The notes: generated by a model from the sequence alone, not told the origin. Positions 54,800 to 63,728 are shown, numbered from the stretch's first letter. The stretch is 64,000 nt of DNA from Bacillota bacterium (GCA_023422005.1 JAEZSC010000151.1:36349-100348); one strand, 5' to 3'. A program made the numbers and translations.

Positions 54800-55786
54800 T
54801 TACCAGCGGCATTTCCCATTACGGATGTTCTCGATAATCCGCAGTTGCGCCTCATGGTCCAGCGGCGCGGGCTCTCTTTGTCGCTGCGCCAGCGCGCCGT
54901 AGAGCTCCGGACGGCGCTCACGCAGGTTGCGCTCCTGCAGGTTGGGGATGCCGGAGGTCTGCGTGGGATAGTGCCATTCCGGCTGGATCTTGGGCACGTC
55001 CAGGTCGATCTCTTTGGTCACGATCACGTCCCGGTAGAAGCCGGCGTCGGCCAGCACCTGCCCCCAGTGGTCGATGACGCTGCTCTTGCCGGCGGCGTTG
55101 AAGACGTGGTTTTTGGCCGTGACGAGGTAGACGCCGTTGTCGTTGGCGCGGGTGCGCAGCGTGGCCTCGCCGATGCTGTCATACCAGCCGTACCCCGCCG
55201 TGGGGTGAAAGATGACTTCCGCGCCGGACAGCGCCACAGCCTGCGTGCATTCCGGGAACATCATGTCGTAGCAGATGCACACGCCAATCCTGCCGAAGTC
55301 GGTCTCGAAGCTGTCCAGACGGTCGCCGGGCGTCCCCTGCCAGCCCTCGTAGGCGGGCAGGTGGGTCTTGCGGTATTCCCACACGATGGCTCCGCCGCGG
55401 TCGAAAAGGCTGGCCACGTTGTAGTTGCGGCCCCCCACCCGCTTGTTGTAGCAGCCCACGACATACATGCTGTGCCGGCGGGCGATGTTGGAAAAGCCCT
55501 CCTCGGCCAGCGGCGCGGAAAGCTCCAGCAGCTGCGGGTAGATGTTGCGCTCGGTCGTGTCCACACAGTAATAGCTGGTGCCGCAGGCATCCTCGCACGT
55601 GGTCACGATGCCGCAGCCCTCGCGCCCGGCCTGCTCCAGCAGGCCCAGCGTGATGTCCAGCTGCTTTTTCACATACCGCTCGGTGATGGCCCGAGCGTCG
55701 GCCACATAGGCGTCGCCCATGCAATCGAACTCCGGCGGCACCGGCAGATAGCCCGGCTGTATAGTTCCAACCTTTATTTTACGCAT
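54800..55786 (-). CDS. Nitrilase-superfamily carbon-nitrogen hydrolase
   Basis: This 328-aa C-N hydrolase probably acts on an amide, nitrile or carbamoyl compound. The Glu-Lys-Cys triad is visible: E in TTCEDACGTS, K in WEYRKTHLPA and C in VCICYDMMFPE. The N-terminal 40 residues (PGYLPVPPEFDCMGDAYVADARAITERYV) are longer than usual for small amidases. The ATG at 55786 follows AAAGGAGG. The gene stands between two copies of a dispersed repeat in opposite orientation (copies D and B). Substrate unknown. Confidence 0.88.
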   Translation of the reverse strand: MRKIKVGTIQPGYLPVPPEFDCMGDAYVADARAITERYVKKQLDITLGLLEQAGREGCGIVTTCEDACGTSYYCVDTTERNIYPQLLELSAPLAEEGFSNIARRHSMYVVGCYNKRVGGRNYNVASLFDRGGAIVWEYRKTHLPAYEGWQGTPGDRLDSFETDFGRIGVCICYDMMFPECTQAVALSGAEVIFHPTAGYGWYDSIGEATLRTRANDNGVYLVTAKNHVFNAAGKSSVIDHWGQVLADAGFYRDVIVTKEIDLDVPKIQPEWHYPTQTSGIPNLQERNLRERRPELYGALAQRQREPAPLDHEAQLRIIENIRNGKCRW

Positions 55787-55798
55787 GCTACCTCCTTT

Positions 55799-55996
55799 TC
55801 GCGACCGATGCTGTGGCATCGTTCGCGATCTAGACGACTTGCTCTTTACTTCCTTTATCGCCTGCCGCGCATGTCGCCAGGCGATCTCTTAGCGCTTAAC
55901 TCTCATATTATGTTTCTTGGAACGTTATTTCGCCTATGGGCGGGTTCTTTCCCTACCTTGCAAATGTTTCTGTTCCCCTCCGTCGGATGAACCGCC
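55799..55996 (+). repeat. Dispersed multi-hairpin element, copy B (full length)
   Basis: H1 55799-55828 (TCGCGA outer arms, GATGC/GCATC inner, loop TGTG); box GCGATCTAGACGACTTGC at 55825-55842; H2 55857-55885 (stem ATCGCCTG/CAGGCGAT, loop CCGCGCATGTCGC); H3 55931-55942 CGCC-TATG-GGCG enclosed by GGAAC...GTTC; H4 55982-55996 GTCGG-ATGAA-CCGCC (one mismatch). It fills the gap between the nitrilase start and the DUF2284 gene end. Confidence 0.75.
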
Positions 55997-56041
55997 GTCG
56001 GGATCATGCACCAATTCTCATTTAAGTGTTTTAGCGGGTAG

Positions 56042-56557
56042 TTACTCCACGAACACTGCCGCGTACCAGTTCTGCTCCTGGCGCTCCTCGGCCAGCGTGT
56101 AGATGGGCAGATGGAATTTGCGCGCTGTGGCGAACACATCGATGCCCACGCTGTGAAAAGCCGGGCGGGCCAGCTTGGGGTTGGCGCACGGATGGCCCTT
56201 GAGCCCCACGCACTCCTTGCACAGCCCGCAGTCGCTCATGGAAAAGGCGAAGTAATACCCGTCGGTAAAGGCACGCTGCTCCAGCTTCAGGCTTACCTGC
56301 TGGGTCGTGTGCTTGTCGTGGGCATGGATGATCACGCCCCAGCGGTACAGCCGCAGCATCTTCTCATATTCGTCCAACGACACATTGTTGGGCCGCGAAG
56401 GGCACGTGGGCCCCTTGCCCCAGTCACCGCAGCCATACATGCATTTGAGCAGCGTGCGCCGGTCGAACACCAGGTCATCAGGTGTAAAGAGCACAGCGTT
56501 GACCGCGCCAAGTTCCAGCGCCTGCTTAGTTAGCAGATCGCCGTATCCGTTGTTCAT
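56042..56557 (-). CDS. DUF2284 family metal-binding protein
   Basis: This 171-aa Cys-rich protein has the DUF2284 pattern: LKCMYGCGDWGKGPTCPSRP and SDCGLCKECVGLKGHPCANPKLARPAFHSVGID, which place nine Cys for metal or Fe-S binding. The function is unknown. The ATG at 56557 follows GGAGGAG and overlaps the end of the acetyltransferase gene by 4 bp. It is the third gene of the T-box-led trpS transcript. Confidence 0.85.
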   Translation of the reverse strand: MNNGYGDLLTKQALELGAVNAVLFTPDDLVFDRRTLLKCMYGCGDWGKGPTCPSRPNNVSLDEYEKMLRLYRWGVIIHAHDKHTTQQVSLKLEQRAFTDGYYFAFSMSDCGLCKECVGLKGHPCANPKLARPAFHSVGIDVFATARKFHLPIYTLAEERQEQNWYAAVFVE

Positions 56558-57060
56558 TGGTTCTCCTCCAAATCCAGATCCAGTATGGCGACGCTCAACC
56601 GCCGGCCGAACTTCTCGCCGATGCCCCGCATCTCGCCGACGCGCCGGAAACCCAGGCGCTCGTGGAATGTGATGCTTTCCTGATTGTCGGCATCCACCCA
56701 AGCGGTGATGACGCGCAGGCCGCTCTGCCGGGCGTCGGCGATCAGCCGTTGCATCAGCGCCTTGCCCATGCCCCGGCCCTTATACTCCGGCCGCACATAA
56801 ACGCTGTTCTCCGCCACCGGCCAATATCCTGCCTTGGGCCGAAATGGCGACAGGCACCCGTAGGCCGCCACCTGGCCGTCCTGCTCCACGACATACAGCG
56901 GGTAGCGAGGCGGCTGGTGCTGGCGGAACCATGCCAACGCTTCCTCCATGGGCCGGTCGTCATAAGACCAGTTGACCGTAGTGTGGCGGATGAAGTGGTT
57001 GACCATGTCGTTGATCTGCAGCAGGTCGCTTTCCTCCGCCGGCCGGATATCCCAAGACAT
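56554..57060 (-). CDS. GNAT acetyltransferase, phosphinothricin acetyltransferase-like
   Basis: This 168-aa N-acetyltransferase starts DIRPAEESDLLQINDMVNHFIRHTTVNWSYDDRPMEEALAWF and has the acetyl-CoA motif RPEYKGRGMGKALMQRLI and NQESITFHERLGFRRVGEM, matching the PAT/YncA subfamily, which acetylates amino-acid-like compounds. Its ATG overlaps the trpS stop codon, and it overlaps the DUF2284 gene, so the three are translated together. Confidence 0.88.
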   Translation of the reverse strand: MSWDIRPAEESDLLQINDMVNHFIRHTTVNWSYDDRPMEEALAWFRQHQPPRYPLYVVEQDGQVAAYGCLSPFRPKAGYWPVAENSVYVRPEYKGRGMGKALMQRLIADARQSGLRVITAWVDADNQESITFHERLGFRRVGEMRGIGEKFGRRLSVAILDLDLEENQ

Positions 57061-58082
57061 TACCGGCCGCCCCTGGGCTGGAAGCCCACCTTGCGGTAGA
57101 CCTTGCTCAGCGTGCGCCGGGCAACGGCGTTGGCGCGGTCGGCGGACGTATTCAGCAGGTTTTCCAAATACCCCTTGTCGGCCAGCAGCTCGCGGTACTT
57201 CTGCTGAATGGGCTGCAGGCCAGCAATCACGGCGTCGGCCACGGCGTCCTTAAAGGCGCCATAGCCCTGGCCGGCGAAGTGGCTCTCCACCGCGGGCATG
57301 TCCATGCCGGTCATCGCGGCGAAAATCGTCATCAGGTTGCTGACGCCGGGCTTGTTCTCCGGGTCAAAGCGCACCTCGGCCTCGGAATCGGTGACGGCGC
57401 GGCGCATCTTGCGGGCGATGGCGTCCGGCGGGTCGATGATGGCGATGAAGGCGTTCTCGTCCTCGTCGGATTTGCTCATCTTGGAGAGCGGGTCCTGCAG
57501 GCTCTTGATGCGCGCGCCAACCTTGCCGTAATAGGCTTCAGGCACGACGAACGTGGGTGAATAGACGCTGTTGAAGCGCTGGGCCACGTCGCGGCAGATC
57601 TCCAGATGCTGGCGCTGGTCGTCGCCTATGGGGACCAGGTCCGCCTGATAGAGAAGGATGTCCGCGGCCATCAGCACCGGGTAGGTGAACAGACCGGCGT
57701 TGATGTTTTCCTCGTTCTTGCGGCTCTTGTCCTTGAACTGCGTCATGCGAGACAGCTCGCCCATATAGGTGAAGCAGTTCAGAACCCAGGCCAGCTCGGC
57801 GTGGGCACTGACATGGCTCTGGATGAACAGCGTGATCTTCTGCGGGTCCAGCCCCACGGCCAGGTAGAGCGCGGCCAGCTCCATGCTGCGCCGGCGCAGC
57901 TCGGCGGGGTTCTGGCGCACGGTGATGGCGTGCAGGTCCACGACGCAGTAATAGCAGTCGTACTCGTCCTGCAGGGTCACAAAGTTGCGCATGGCGCCGA
58001 TGTAGTTGCCGATGGTCAGGTTGCCCGAGGGCTGTATGCCGCTGAAGATGACCTTCTTGGCGGCAGCGTTGGTTTCGGACAT
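57060..58082 (-). CDS. trpS: Tryptophanyl-tRNA synthetase
   Basis: This 340-aa class Ic synthetase has SGIQPSGNLTIGNYIGAM (HIGH-type motif TIGN), VPIGDDQRQHLEICRDVAQRFN and KMSKS in DPLSKMSKSDEDEN. The length is typical. The ATG at 58082 has AAAGGAGG 7 bp upstream; the frame is open to 58202 but this part is the T-box terminator region. Its downstream genes (acetyltransferase, DUF2284 protein) are also subject to the T-box. Confidence 0.96.
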   Translation of the reverse strand: MSETNAAAKKVIFSGIQPSGNLTIGNYIGAMRNFVTLQDEYDCYYCVVDLHAITVRQNPAELRRRSMELAALYLAVGLDPQKITLFIQSHVSAHAELAWVLNCFTYMGELSRMTQFKDKSRKNEENINAGLFTYPVLMAADILLYQADLVPIGDDQRQHLEICRDVAQRFNSVYSPTFVVPEAYYGKVGARIKSLQDPLSKMSKSDEDENAFIAIIDPPDAIARKMRRAVTDSEAEVRFDPENKPGVSNLMTIFAAMTGMDMPAVESHFAGQGYGAFKDAVADAVIAGLQPIQQKYRELLADKGYLENLLNTSADRANAVARRTLSKVYRKVGFQPRGGR

Positions 58083-58133
58083 GGGGAAGCCTCCTTTTTC
58101 AAAGCAGACGGCTTTGTTCAATGTTTGCTTAGC

Positions 58134-58385
58134 AAAAAAGCCTGCCCCTTTCAGGACAGGCTTTGCCTGCGATACCACCTGGATTGGCGCTCGCGCGCCC
58201 ACTCGTCGCGGGCCTTTACCCGCCTGCCGGTTAACGGCCGGCTGCCGTCCGCCCTACCCGCCTTACGCACTCGGGCCAGCCCTCCAGGGCCCATTGGCGG
58301 CGCCTCTGCCGCCGGGCTCACACCGTCCCCGGCTCGCTTGGGCTTGGCTTTTGCCGCCGTTCTCCCCTGTCATCGGTTTGATGAT
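58134..58385 (-). promoter_or_regulatory. T-box leader of trpS
   Basis: On the minus strand, the T-box AATCCAGGTGGTATCGC (58169-58185) is followed by a terminator AAGCCTGTCC...GGGCAGGCTT with six T (to 58134). The upstream stem region contains candidate tryptophan specifiers TGG, for example CCCTGGAGGG (TGG at 58284-58286), but the exact specifier loop could not be resolved by eye. Confidence 0.88.
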
Positions 58386-58387
58386 TC

Positions 58388-58416
58388 ATTATAGCGAGTG
58401 GTTGGGGAATGGTCAA
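58388..58416 (-). promoter_or_regulatory. Promoter of the trpS T-box transcript
   Basis: TTGACC and TATAAT on the minus strand are separated by exactly 17 bp, immediately before the leader. Confidence 0.8.
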
Positions 58417-58538
58417 GGGTTCAATAGTCTATTGAAATATCGATGCCACTCACTACTTATTGAAATCATGGTACATATGCCCCTATAATCTTGGTAATAT
58501 CACGGACGGCACGGCAAAACCGCCGTAGGAGTAGTTAC

Positions 58539-59039
58539 TTGTTTACTGTTGATATTCTGTCAATGCATTGGATTGATAATTCGGAAGATGATCCGGATGA
58601 CATTTGCTTACACGGGGATGTCCAGGTGACAATCGGTAATCAGCAGATTAAGTCGTCTTGTGCAATCAGCGCCATGGCCATGCAAATGCTCAAATCATTG
58701 TCTGAAGATCATCTTATGCCCAACAACAATGAACAAATGTTGCCATGCTGTGGTCATTTTATCATGCCAAATGATACGCTGGACAATGTTGAGATTATGG
58801 GATGTACCAATGGCATCGATTGGATGGTTGAGCGCCTTGAGGATGACATAAGAGTTACGACAGAAGATGGGACGGTCACGCTCCTTGAATATGATGCGTA
58901 TCAGGCTGAGGTTTTCCGTGTCGCGGACCAAGTTGAGGCGTTCTATCACAACTGTAGCCCAAAGGCTACAGTTGACAAGTTTGAGCGCGATGCATATATC
59001 GCCTTTTGGAATGAATGGCATAGAAGAAGGAGGTCATGA
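58539..59039 (+). CDS. Hypothetical protein, acidic
   Basis: This 166-aa protein is acidic with no recognised domain; motifs include SEDDPDDICLHGDVQVTIG near the N terminus and a C-terminal aromatic patch (YIAFWNEWH). The TTG at 58539 is preferred because TAGGAG lies 7 bp upstream; an ATG at 58563 is possible. Base composition is AT-richer than trpS. The gene stands between trpS and the ger operon with no clear partner. Confidence 0.5.
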   Translation: MFTVDILSMHWIDNSEDDPDDICLHGDVQVTIGNQQIKSSCAISAMAMQMLKSLSEDHLMPNNNEQMLPCCGHFIMPNDTLDNVEIMGCTNGIDWMVERLEDDIRVTTEDGTVTLLEYDAYQAEVFRVADQVEAFYHNCSPKATVDKFERDAYIAFWNEWHRRRRS

Positions 59040-59043
59040 CTCC

Positions 59044-59066
59044 ATTTCCCCACTCTTAACCCCTCA
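59044..59066 (+). repeat. Imperfect direct repeat, left copy (flanks ger operon)
   Basis: ATTTCCCCACTCTTAACCCC at this site resembles ATTTCACCCACTCTTAACGC at 62876-62899, with few mismatches and a one-base gap, in the same orientation. The two sites border the ger operon. It could be a remnant of a target-site or recombination repeat, or chance. Confidence 0.4.
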
Positions 59067-59119
59067 AAACCCCAGCTGCGCAATTGAGAGCATCACCATC
59101 CATTAGTCAGCCTGGGATC

Positions 59120-60565
59120 TCATTTCCTCTTCAACCGTACATCGTCCTTGTCCCGCATGTACTGCTGCCGTTTTGGTGACAGTGACTTGCTGAACAGCAA
59201 CGTTCTAAGAAAGTCATACCAGTTGAAAGGCCCGAAGGGAGCCATATATGGTACGCCGAAGCTGTTGACGGAAACAAGCTCAGCGACAATAACCGTGATA
59301 CCCAGTACCAGGCCAAAGAAACCGAACATACCCGTAATGAGGAGCAGTAATATTTTAATCAACCGAAATGGATTGGCAGCGGCTTGATTGGGGATAGCAA
59401 ATGACGCAAGGAACTCCACCGCGATAATAATCAACAAGAGAGGGCTGAATATACCCGCTGCGATAGCCGCCTGACCGATGATCAGCGCGCCTACGATGGC
59501 GATTGCGGAACCAATTTTGGTAGGCACTCTGAGCAGCGATTCTCTGATGAGCTCCGTCATAAACTCCAGAAGCAGAGCGCCGGTCAAAGCGTTGAAAGGA
59601 ACTTTGGTGCGTGCCTCCGCCAATGCGATGATGAATGCAGCCGGTACGATATCACTGTGGAAGGATACCAGCGCTACCCAACAGGAGGAGGCGGTAAAGG
59701 AAATGAGGAACGCTATGTATCTCAATATCCGCATGAACAAACCAAAATATTTGTTATCATACCGGTCGTCGCACGAATACATGAACTCCACAAATGTCGT
59801 GGGGGCAGACAGCGCCAGCTGGCTGCCATCTACCAATATTACGACCTTTCCTTTCAGCAGCATCTCAGAGGCCATGTCTGACCTCTCTATTATCATCATC
59901 TGGGGGAAAAGACCAAAAGGATTATTCGACAGAAAGGATTGCACCTCTCCGGACTCCAAAAATCCTTCAATGTTTATGCTGTTGAGTCTCTTTTTTACTT
60001 CTTGCACGCATACATCATTGGCGATATCCTCAATATAAGTAATCGCCATACTGGTTTTGGTTCTTTCACCCAGTTCGATATTCTCAACATGAAGATTTTT
60101 ATCTTTTAGGCGGTATCTCACCAAAGAAAGATTCACATCGATATTTTCCACAAAACAATCACGGGGTCCTCGCTGCGTATATGATATTTCCGGATCGGAT
60201 ACTGATCTGTGCTGAACCTTTTTTAAATTCAGCACAACAAATTCACTATCGTTTGAAAACAGCATCACAGTCATGCCGGCAAGCACATAGTCTTCTATCT
60301 TGTTTTCATTTTGTTCCACGCTGCAATCGTCAGCATAGATAATAGCCCCTGCTGCCTCTTGGGCCTTCGGTGGCTCAACAACTGCGGTACAGTAATCAAC
60401 GATAGGCTTGATAACGTTTTGGGCCAGGAAAGTCCTGTCCGTAAGCTGTTTGATGTATAAAAGGGTAATCGTGCCGTTCCCGCAGGATATGGTGCGATGT
60501 CCAATATCAATGTCTTTGCTTAATAGTTCTTGAATGATTTTTCTATGTGCATCGCTTCGAATCAT
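59120..60565 (-). CDS. gerA: Spore germinant receptor subunit A (GerA family)
   Basis: This 481-aa GerAA/GerKA/GerBA-type protein has a large N-terminal cytoplasmic region (about 1-250) with the family run RGPRDCFVENIDVNLSLVRYRL and TKTSMAITYIEDIAND, then four to five membrane helices (about 285-460), including EARTKVPFNALTGALLLEFMTELIRES. It is the ligand-sensing core of the inner-membrane receptor that starts germination. It is the last gene of the gerB-gerC-gerA operon, 14 bp after gerC. Confidence 0.95.
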   Translation of the reverse strand: MIRSDAHRKIIQELLSKDIDIGHRTISCGNGTITLLYIKQLTDRTFLAQNVIKPIVDYCTAVVEPPKAQEAAGAIIYADDCSVEQNENKIEDYVLAGMTVMLFSNDSEFVVLNLKKVQHRSVSDPEISYTQRGPRDCFVENIDVNLSLVRYRLKDKNLHVENIELGERTKTSMAITYIEDIANDVCVQEVKKRLNSINIEGFLESGEVQSFLSNNPFGLFPQMMIIERSDMASEMLLKGKVVILVDGSQLALSAPTTFVEFMYSCDDRYDNKYFGLFMRILRYIAFLISFTASSCWVALVSFHSDIVPAAFIIALAEARTKVPFNALTGALLLEFMTELIRESLLRVPTKIGSAIAIVGALIIGQAAIAAGIFSPLLLIIIAVEFLASFAIPNQAAANPFRLIKILLLLITGMFGFFGLVLGITVIVAELVSVNSFGVPYMAPFGPFNWYDFLRTLLFSKSLSPKRQQYMRDKDDVRLKRK

Positions 60566-60579
60566 AAACCGATCCTGCC

Positions 60580-61698
60580 TTATTCAGCGTTATAATCCAG
60601 CATATTGGTAACGGTCAAATCGACTGCAATGTTGATGTTCGCAGTCGTGTTTTGATATTCACTGGCCCAATCCATTTTTTTGTATTCATCCGGATAAGCA
60701 ATACGGAATGGTTCATGCAACATATAGCAGTCGTATCGATACGTTTCCTGTGATTTTCGAAACGTCTCTTTGAATTCTTGATCCAACATCGCCTGCAGTG
60801 TACTGCTGATAATCCTTTCATCTGCGTCCGTGACAGGCTTACCCTTCTCTGGGTACAGCAGTACCGCTTCAAAGGTAAGATTGATATCAAAGCTGATCTT
60901 CCCGTCCATAAAATAGGGTTTGACTTTCTTCTGGGCTAATTGGACTTCTACGGTCGCGTGGGTATCGCCGTATGGCACGGTATACAGTTTATTGGCATCG
61001 GGGGATTGCATGAACACAATGCTATCCCCATCGGCAGCAGGCATGAAGCCCGTCTTCATCCCTCCGGAAAAAACGGTAAATCCGGTAACGGCAGGCTCCT
61101 CATCGATAAGAGCAATGTTTGGCAGGATGTAGTGCTTGTACGGTGAGGACAGGATGTTTAAGATATCTACCAAAGATACATGCATCAATTGTCCATTGTC
61201 GACAAGGCTGGTGAGTGTCGCATCGATGGCAAAGCCTACCGACGCGGAATTTTCCGGTACATCGCTGAGCAGTATTTCCGGGTCTTCGGTTGTCACGACG
61301 ACATGTGCTGTCTTTCTGTATTCATTTATTTCACGAAGTCTGTTCATATATTCTTCTATATCAAATGACGCCAATCTATCTGTCAGCAGAACAGTTTGCA
61401 CAGCACCTAGGAATATGGGCCTGTCCATGGCTCTGTCAAGATTCCTTCTTGCTTCAACGTAGTCTCTACCCTCCGACTTCATAATGTAAGGTCTATTGAC
61501 CTGAGATGATTCACCGCCCTTTGAAATAGAAAAGGGCGGAATCTCAACGTAGAATGCGATACCATAATCGGTTTTATCAACTAAGACAGCCGTGATGATA
61601 TTCCTGTCGTTGATATCCAGGGCATCCCAGCATCCAGCAGCCATTACATTTATAAAAACAACAACAAACAGAATTTTAAGCAGCCTCTTTATTCGCAT
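60580..61698 (-). CDS. gerC: Spore germinant receptor lipoprotein (Ger(x)C family)
   Basis: This 372-aa lipoprotein subunit has a lipobox MAAGC (Cys near residue 23), then the family start WDALDINDRNIITAVLVDK and VEIPPFS, and the C-terminal Ger(x)C domain (about 230-370). GerC is the outer lipoprotein of the receptor. It overlaps gerB by 23 bp, so it is translationally coupled to it. Confidence 0.94.
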   Translation of the reverse strand: MRIKRLLKILFVVVFINVMAAGCWDALDINDRNIITAVLVDKTDYGIAFYVEIPPFSISKGGESSQVNRPYIMKSEGRDYVEARRNLDRAMDRPIFLGAVQTVLLTDRLASFDIEEYMNRLREINEYRKTAHVVVTTEDPEILLSDVPENSASVGFAIDATLTSLVDNGQLMHVSLVDILNILSSPYKHYILPNIALIDEEPAVTGFTVFSGGMKTGFMPAADGDSIVFMQSPDANKLYTVPYGDTHATVEVQLAQKKVKPYFMDGKISFDINLTFEAVLLYPEKGKPVTDADERIISSTLQAMLDQEFKETFRKSQETYRYDCYMLHEPFRIAYPDEYKKMDWASEYQNTTANINIAVDLTVTNMLDYNAE

Positions 61699-62776
61699 AC
61701 TTCTTCACCTTCGCAATGATTAATAAAGTTATGGGAATCAGAAATGCGGATAGAACTCCTGATAAAGTTATAACATTGATTAAGGTTTCATCTATCCCCT
61801 TTATAACCTGTATCAATTGGCTGACAACAAAAGCGGCCAGGCCCACTGCCAACACAATGTAAATACGCCTTGCTTTAGGCAGTATTCTGCAGATGTATTC
61901 CACTATATTCAGATATACGATTGATAGCCCGGCAAAAAGCCCGATAAAGCCTACTGTGAGATATAACACATCTATTCTCTGAAAAATCCGCAAAAATGGT
62001 AGTTCCACCAACCGTATTGCAGTTATCAATGGATAATTGTAGTGTACGATTTCATTCAAGCCCACCATCATGATGCTGCTCTCAACCACCAAGATATAAA
62101 ACAAACCAATAAACATGATTGTGATCAATGCTTGCGCTGCTGCTTTTTTTCCATTTTTTGCTGTGAATGGTATGATTGTAAGAACTTCAATTCCTAAGAA
62201 AGGAAAAATAACCTCTTTAATTGCTTTGAGATATCTACCTGTTTCTGATGGAATGAATAAGGGCAGTACATAGCCAGAATTGCCTTGAATCAGCATTGTA
62301 ATGTGCACGACTATGACAACGGAAATGAAAATAGCTCCGTAAATTTCAAATAAACGCGCAACGTTCGTAACACCTTTGTAAGCGACAAAACCAAAAACCG
62401 GAAGCGCCGCTAGTGTGGTGGCCCATACTGGTGTATTGTGTAAGAAGTGCACTTTTAACAGACTGGACATGGATAAAACCAACGTTACAAGTACGGTCAG
62501 AAAATACTGGATATAATAGATCGCTATGAAATAAGCCCCGATCCTGCCTACCAGTTCATGGCTGTACTCAAAAAGCACCTTGCCTTGGAACATATTATTC
62601 AAACTCACGAGTAAAAAAGCCGCGAGCGCAAAAAGTACAGATGCAATTAGGATGGTTACCCAGCTACCCGTTCCCGCACACTGCGCCATGACCTTCGAGA
62701 TGTCGATGGTCGTAAATGCTGTCAGCGTTAGAAAAAGGATAAAAAACATCTGACGATTTGTTATACTATTTGGCAT
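61676..62776 (-). CDS. gerB: Spore germinant receptor subunit B (GerAB/amino-acid-permease-like)
   Basis: This 366-aa membrane protein has about ten helices and the GerAB pattern (start ITNRQMFFILFLTLTAFTTIDISKVMAQCAGTGSWVTI; ALPVFGFVAYKGVTNVARLFEIYG; FLGIEVLTIIPF). GerAB proteins are related to APC-type transporters and bind or carry the germinant. A GGTGAG site precedes the ATG. It is first in the operon; B-C-A is a less common order than A-B-C. Confidence 0.94.
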   Translation of the reverse strand: MPNSITNRQMFFILFLTLTAFTTIDISKVMAQCAGTGSWVTILIASVLFALAAFLLVSLNNMFQGKVLFEYSHELVGRIGAYFIAIYYIQYFLTVLVTLVLSMSSLLKVHFLHNTPVWATTLAALPVFGFVAYKGVTNVARLFEIYGAIFISVVIVVHITMLIQGNSGYVLPLFIPSETGRYLKAIKEVIFPFLGIEVLTIIPFTAKNGKKAAAQALITIMFIGLFYILVVESSIMMVGLNEIVHYNYPLITAIRLVELPFLRIFQRIDVLYLTVGFIGLFAGLSIVYLNIVEYICRILPKARRIYIVLAVGLAAFVVSQLIQVIKGIDETLINVITLSGVLSAFLIPITLLIIAKVKKYANKEAA

Positions 62777-62801
62777 GTCTCACCTGAATTACAATTTACG
62801 T

Positions 62802-62830
62802 TATTATTTCTGGGATTGAATAGAATATTC
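62802..62830 (-). promoter_or_regulatory. Possible sigma-G-type promoter of the ger operon
   Basis: GAATA and AATAATA on the minus strand are separated by 17 bp, 26 bp before gerB, near the sigma-G pattern GnATR-N17/18-CATnnTA. The match is suggestive only; forespore genes of this type are sigma-G controlled in Bacillus. Confidence 0.35.
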
Positions 62831-62875
62831 CAGCTTTGGTTCCAGATTCCAAATGAAGAGATAAAACACCGCCGC

Positions 62876-62899
62876 ATTTCACCCACTCTTAACGCCTCC
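62876..62899 (+). repeat. Imperfect direct repeat, right copy (flanks ger operon)
   Basis: Partner of the repeat at 59044-59066, 100 bp upstream of the gerB start; see that entry. Confidence 0.4.
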
Positions 62900-62924
62900 A
62901 TTCGATGAAAATCCCCCGATTTTG

Positions 62925-62933
62925 TGCTATAAT
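62925..62933 (+). promoter_or_regulatory. Extended -10 promoter of the PHP gene
   Basis: TGTGCTATAAT contains TG-n-TATAAT, an extended -10, 70 bp before the PHP gene. No strong -35 is seen. Confidence 0.55.
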
Positions 62934-63002
62934 GCCCTCGGCAAACGCAATCACCGCACATTTTGGCCCCTTTGGAGCCTTCTATATTGAAAGGAATGGA
63001 TT

Positions 63003-63728
63003 TTGAGAATCGCAGCCGATCTACACACCCACACCATCATCAGCGGTCACGCCTATTCCACCGTGGATGAGAACATTCGCGCCGCACAGGAAATGGGCCT
63101 GGACGGCATCGCCCTCACCGACCACGGCCCTAACATGCCTACGCTGCTGCCGGCGTGGTACTTCGAGAACATGAAGACCCTCCCCAATACCGTGTACGGC
63201 CTGCAGGTGTTCCGCGGCATCGAAGCCAACATCATCGACGACGACGGCACGCTGGACGCCTCCGAGGACATGACCAAGAACCTGAACTTCATTATCGCCA
63301 GCTGCCACACGGTCACGATCGCCGGCGACGGGCCGGAGTATTTCACCCGCGCCTGCATCAACGCCATGCAAAACCCGCGCGTCAACGTGATCGGCCACCC
63401 AGACGACGGGCGCATGCCCGTGCTCTACCCCGAGCTTGTGCGCGCCGCCGCCGAGACCCACACGCTGCTGGAGGTCAACAACCATTCGCTGTCCGCCTTC
63501 AAGCCCCGGCCCAACGCCCGGCAGAACGTGATCGCCATGCTGGCCGAATGCCGCCGCCTGGGTGTGTCCGTGGTCGTGAGCTCCGACGCCCACGTGTGCT
63601 ATCAGGTGGGCCATTTCGAGAACTCACTGGCACTGCTGGCCGAAGTGGGCTTCCCCGAAGAGTTGGTGGCCAACACATCGCTGGACAAGCTGAAGGCTGC
63701 GCTGAGCCGCAAGGGCTGGAAGGAATAG
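63003..63728 (+). CDS. PHP domain phosphoesterase (YcdX-like)
   Basis: This 241-aa metal-dependent phosphoesterase of the PHP fold has the metal motif DLHTHTIISGHAYST (residues 6-20), the second histidine set GIALTDHGPNM, FRGIEANIID, IASCHTVTI, VIGHPDDGRM, and SSDAHVCYQVG, all nine metal ligands in the expected order. The TTG at 63003 follows AAAGGAATGGA. YcdX-type enzymes dephosphorylate small molecules; the substrate here is unknown. Confidence 0.93.
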   Translation: MRIAADLHTHTIISGHAYSTVDENIRAAQEMGLDGIALTDHGPNMPTLLPAWYFENMKTLPNTVYGLQVFRGIEANIIDDDGTLDASEDMTKNLNFIIASCHTVTIAGDGPEYFTRACINAMQNPRVNVIGHPDDGRMPVLYPELVRAAAETHTLLEVNNHSLSAFKPRPNARQNVIAMLAECRRLGVSVVVSSDAHVCYQVGHFENSLALLAEVGFPEELVANTSLDKLKAALSRKGWKE

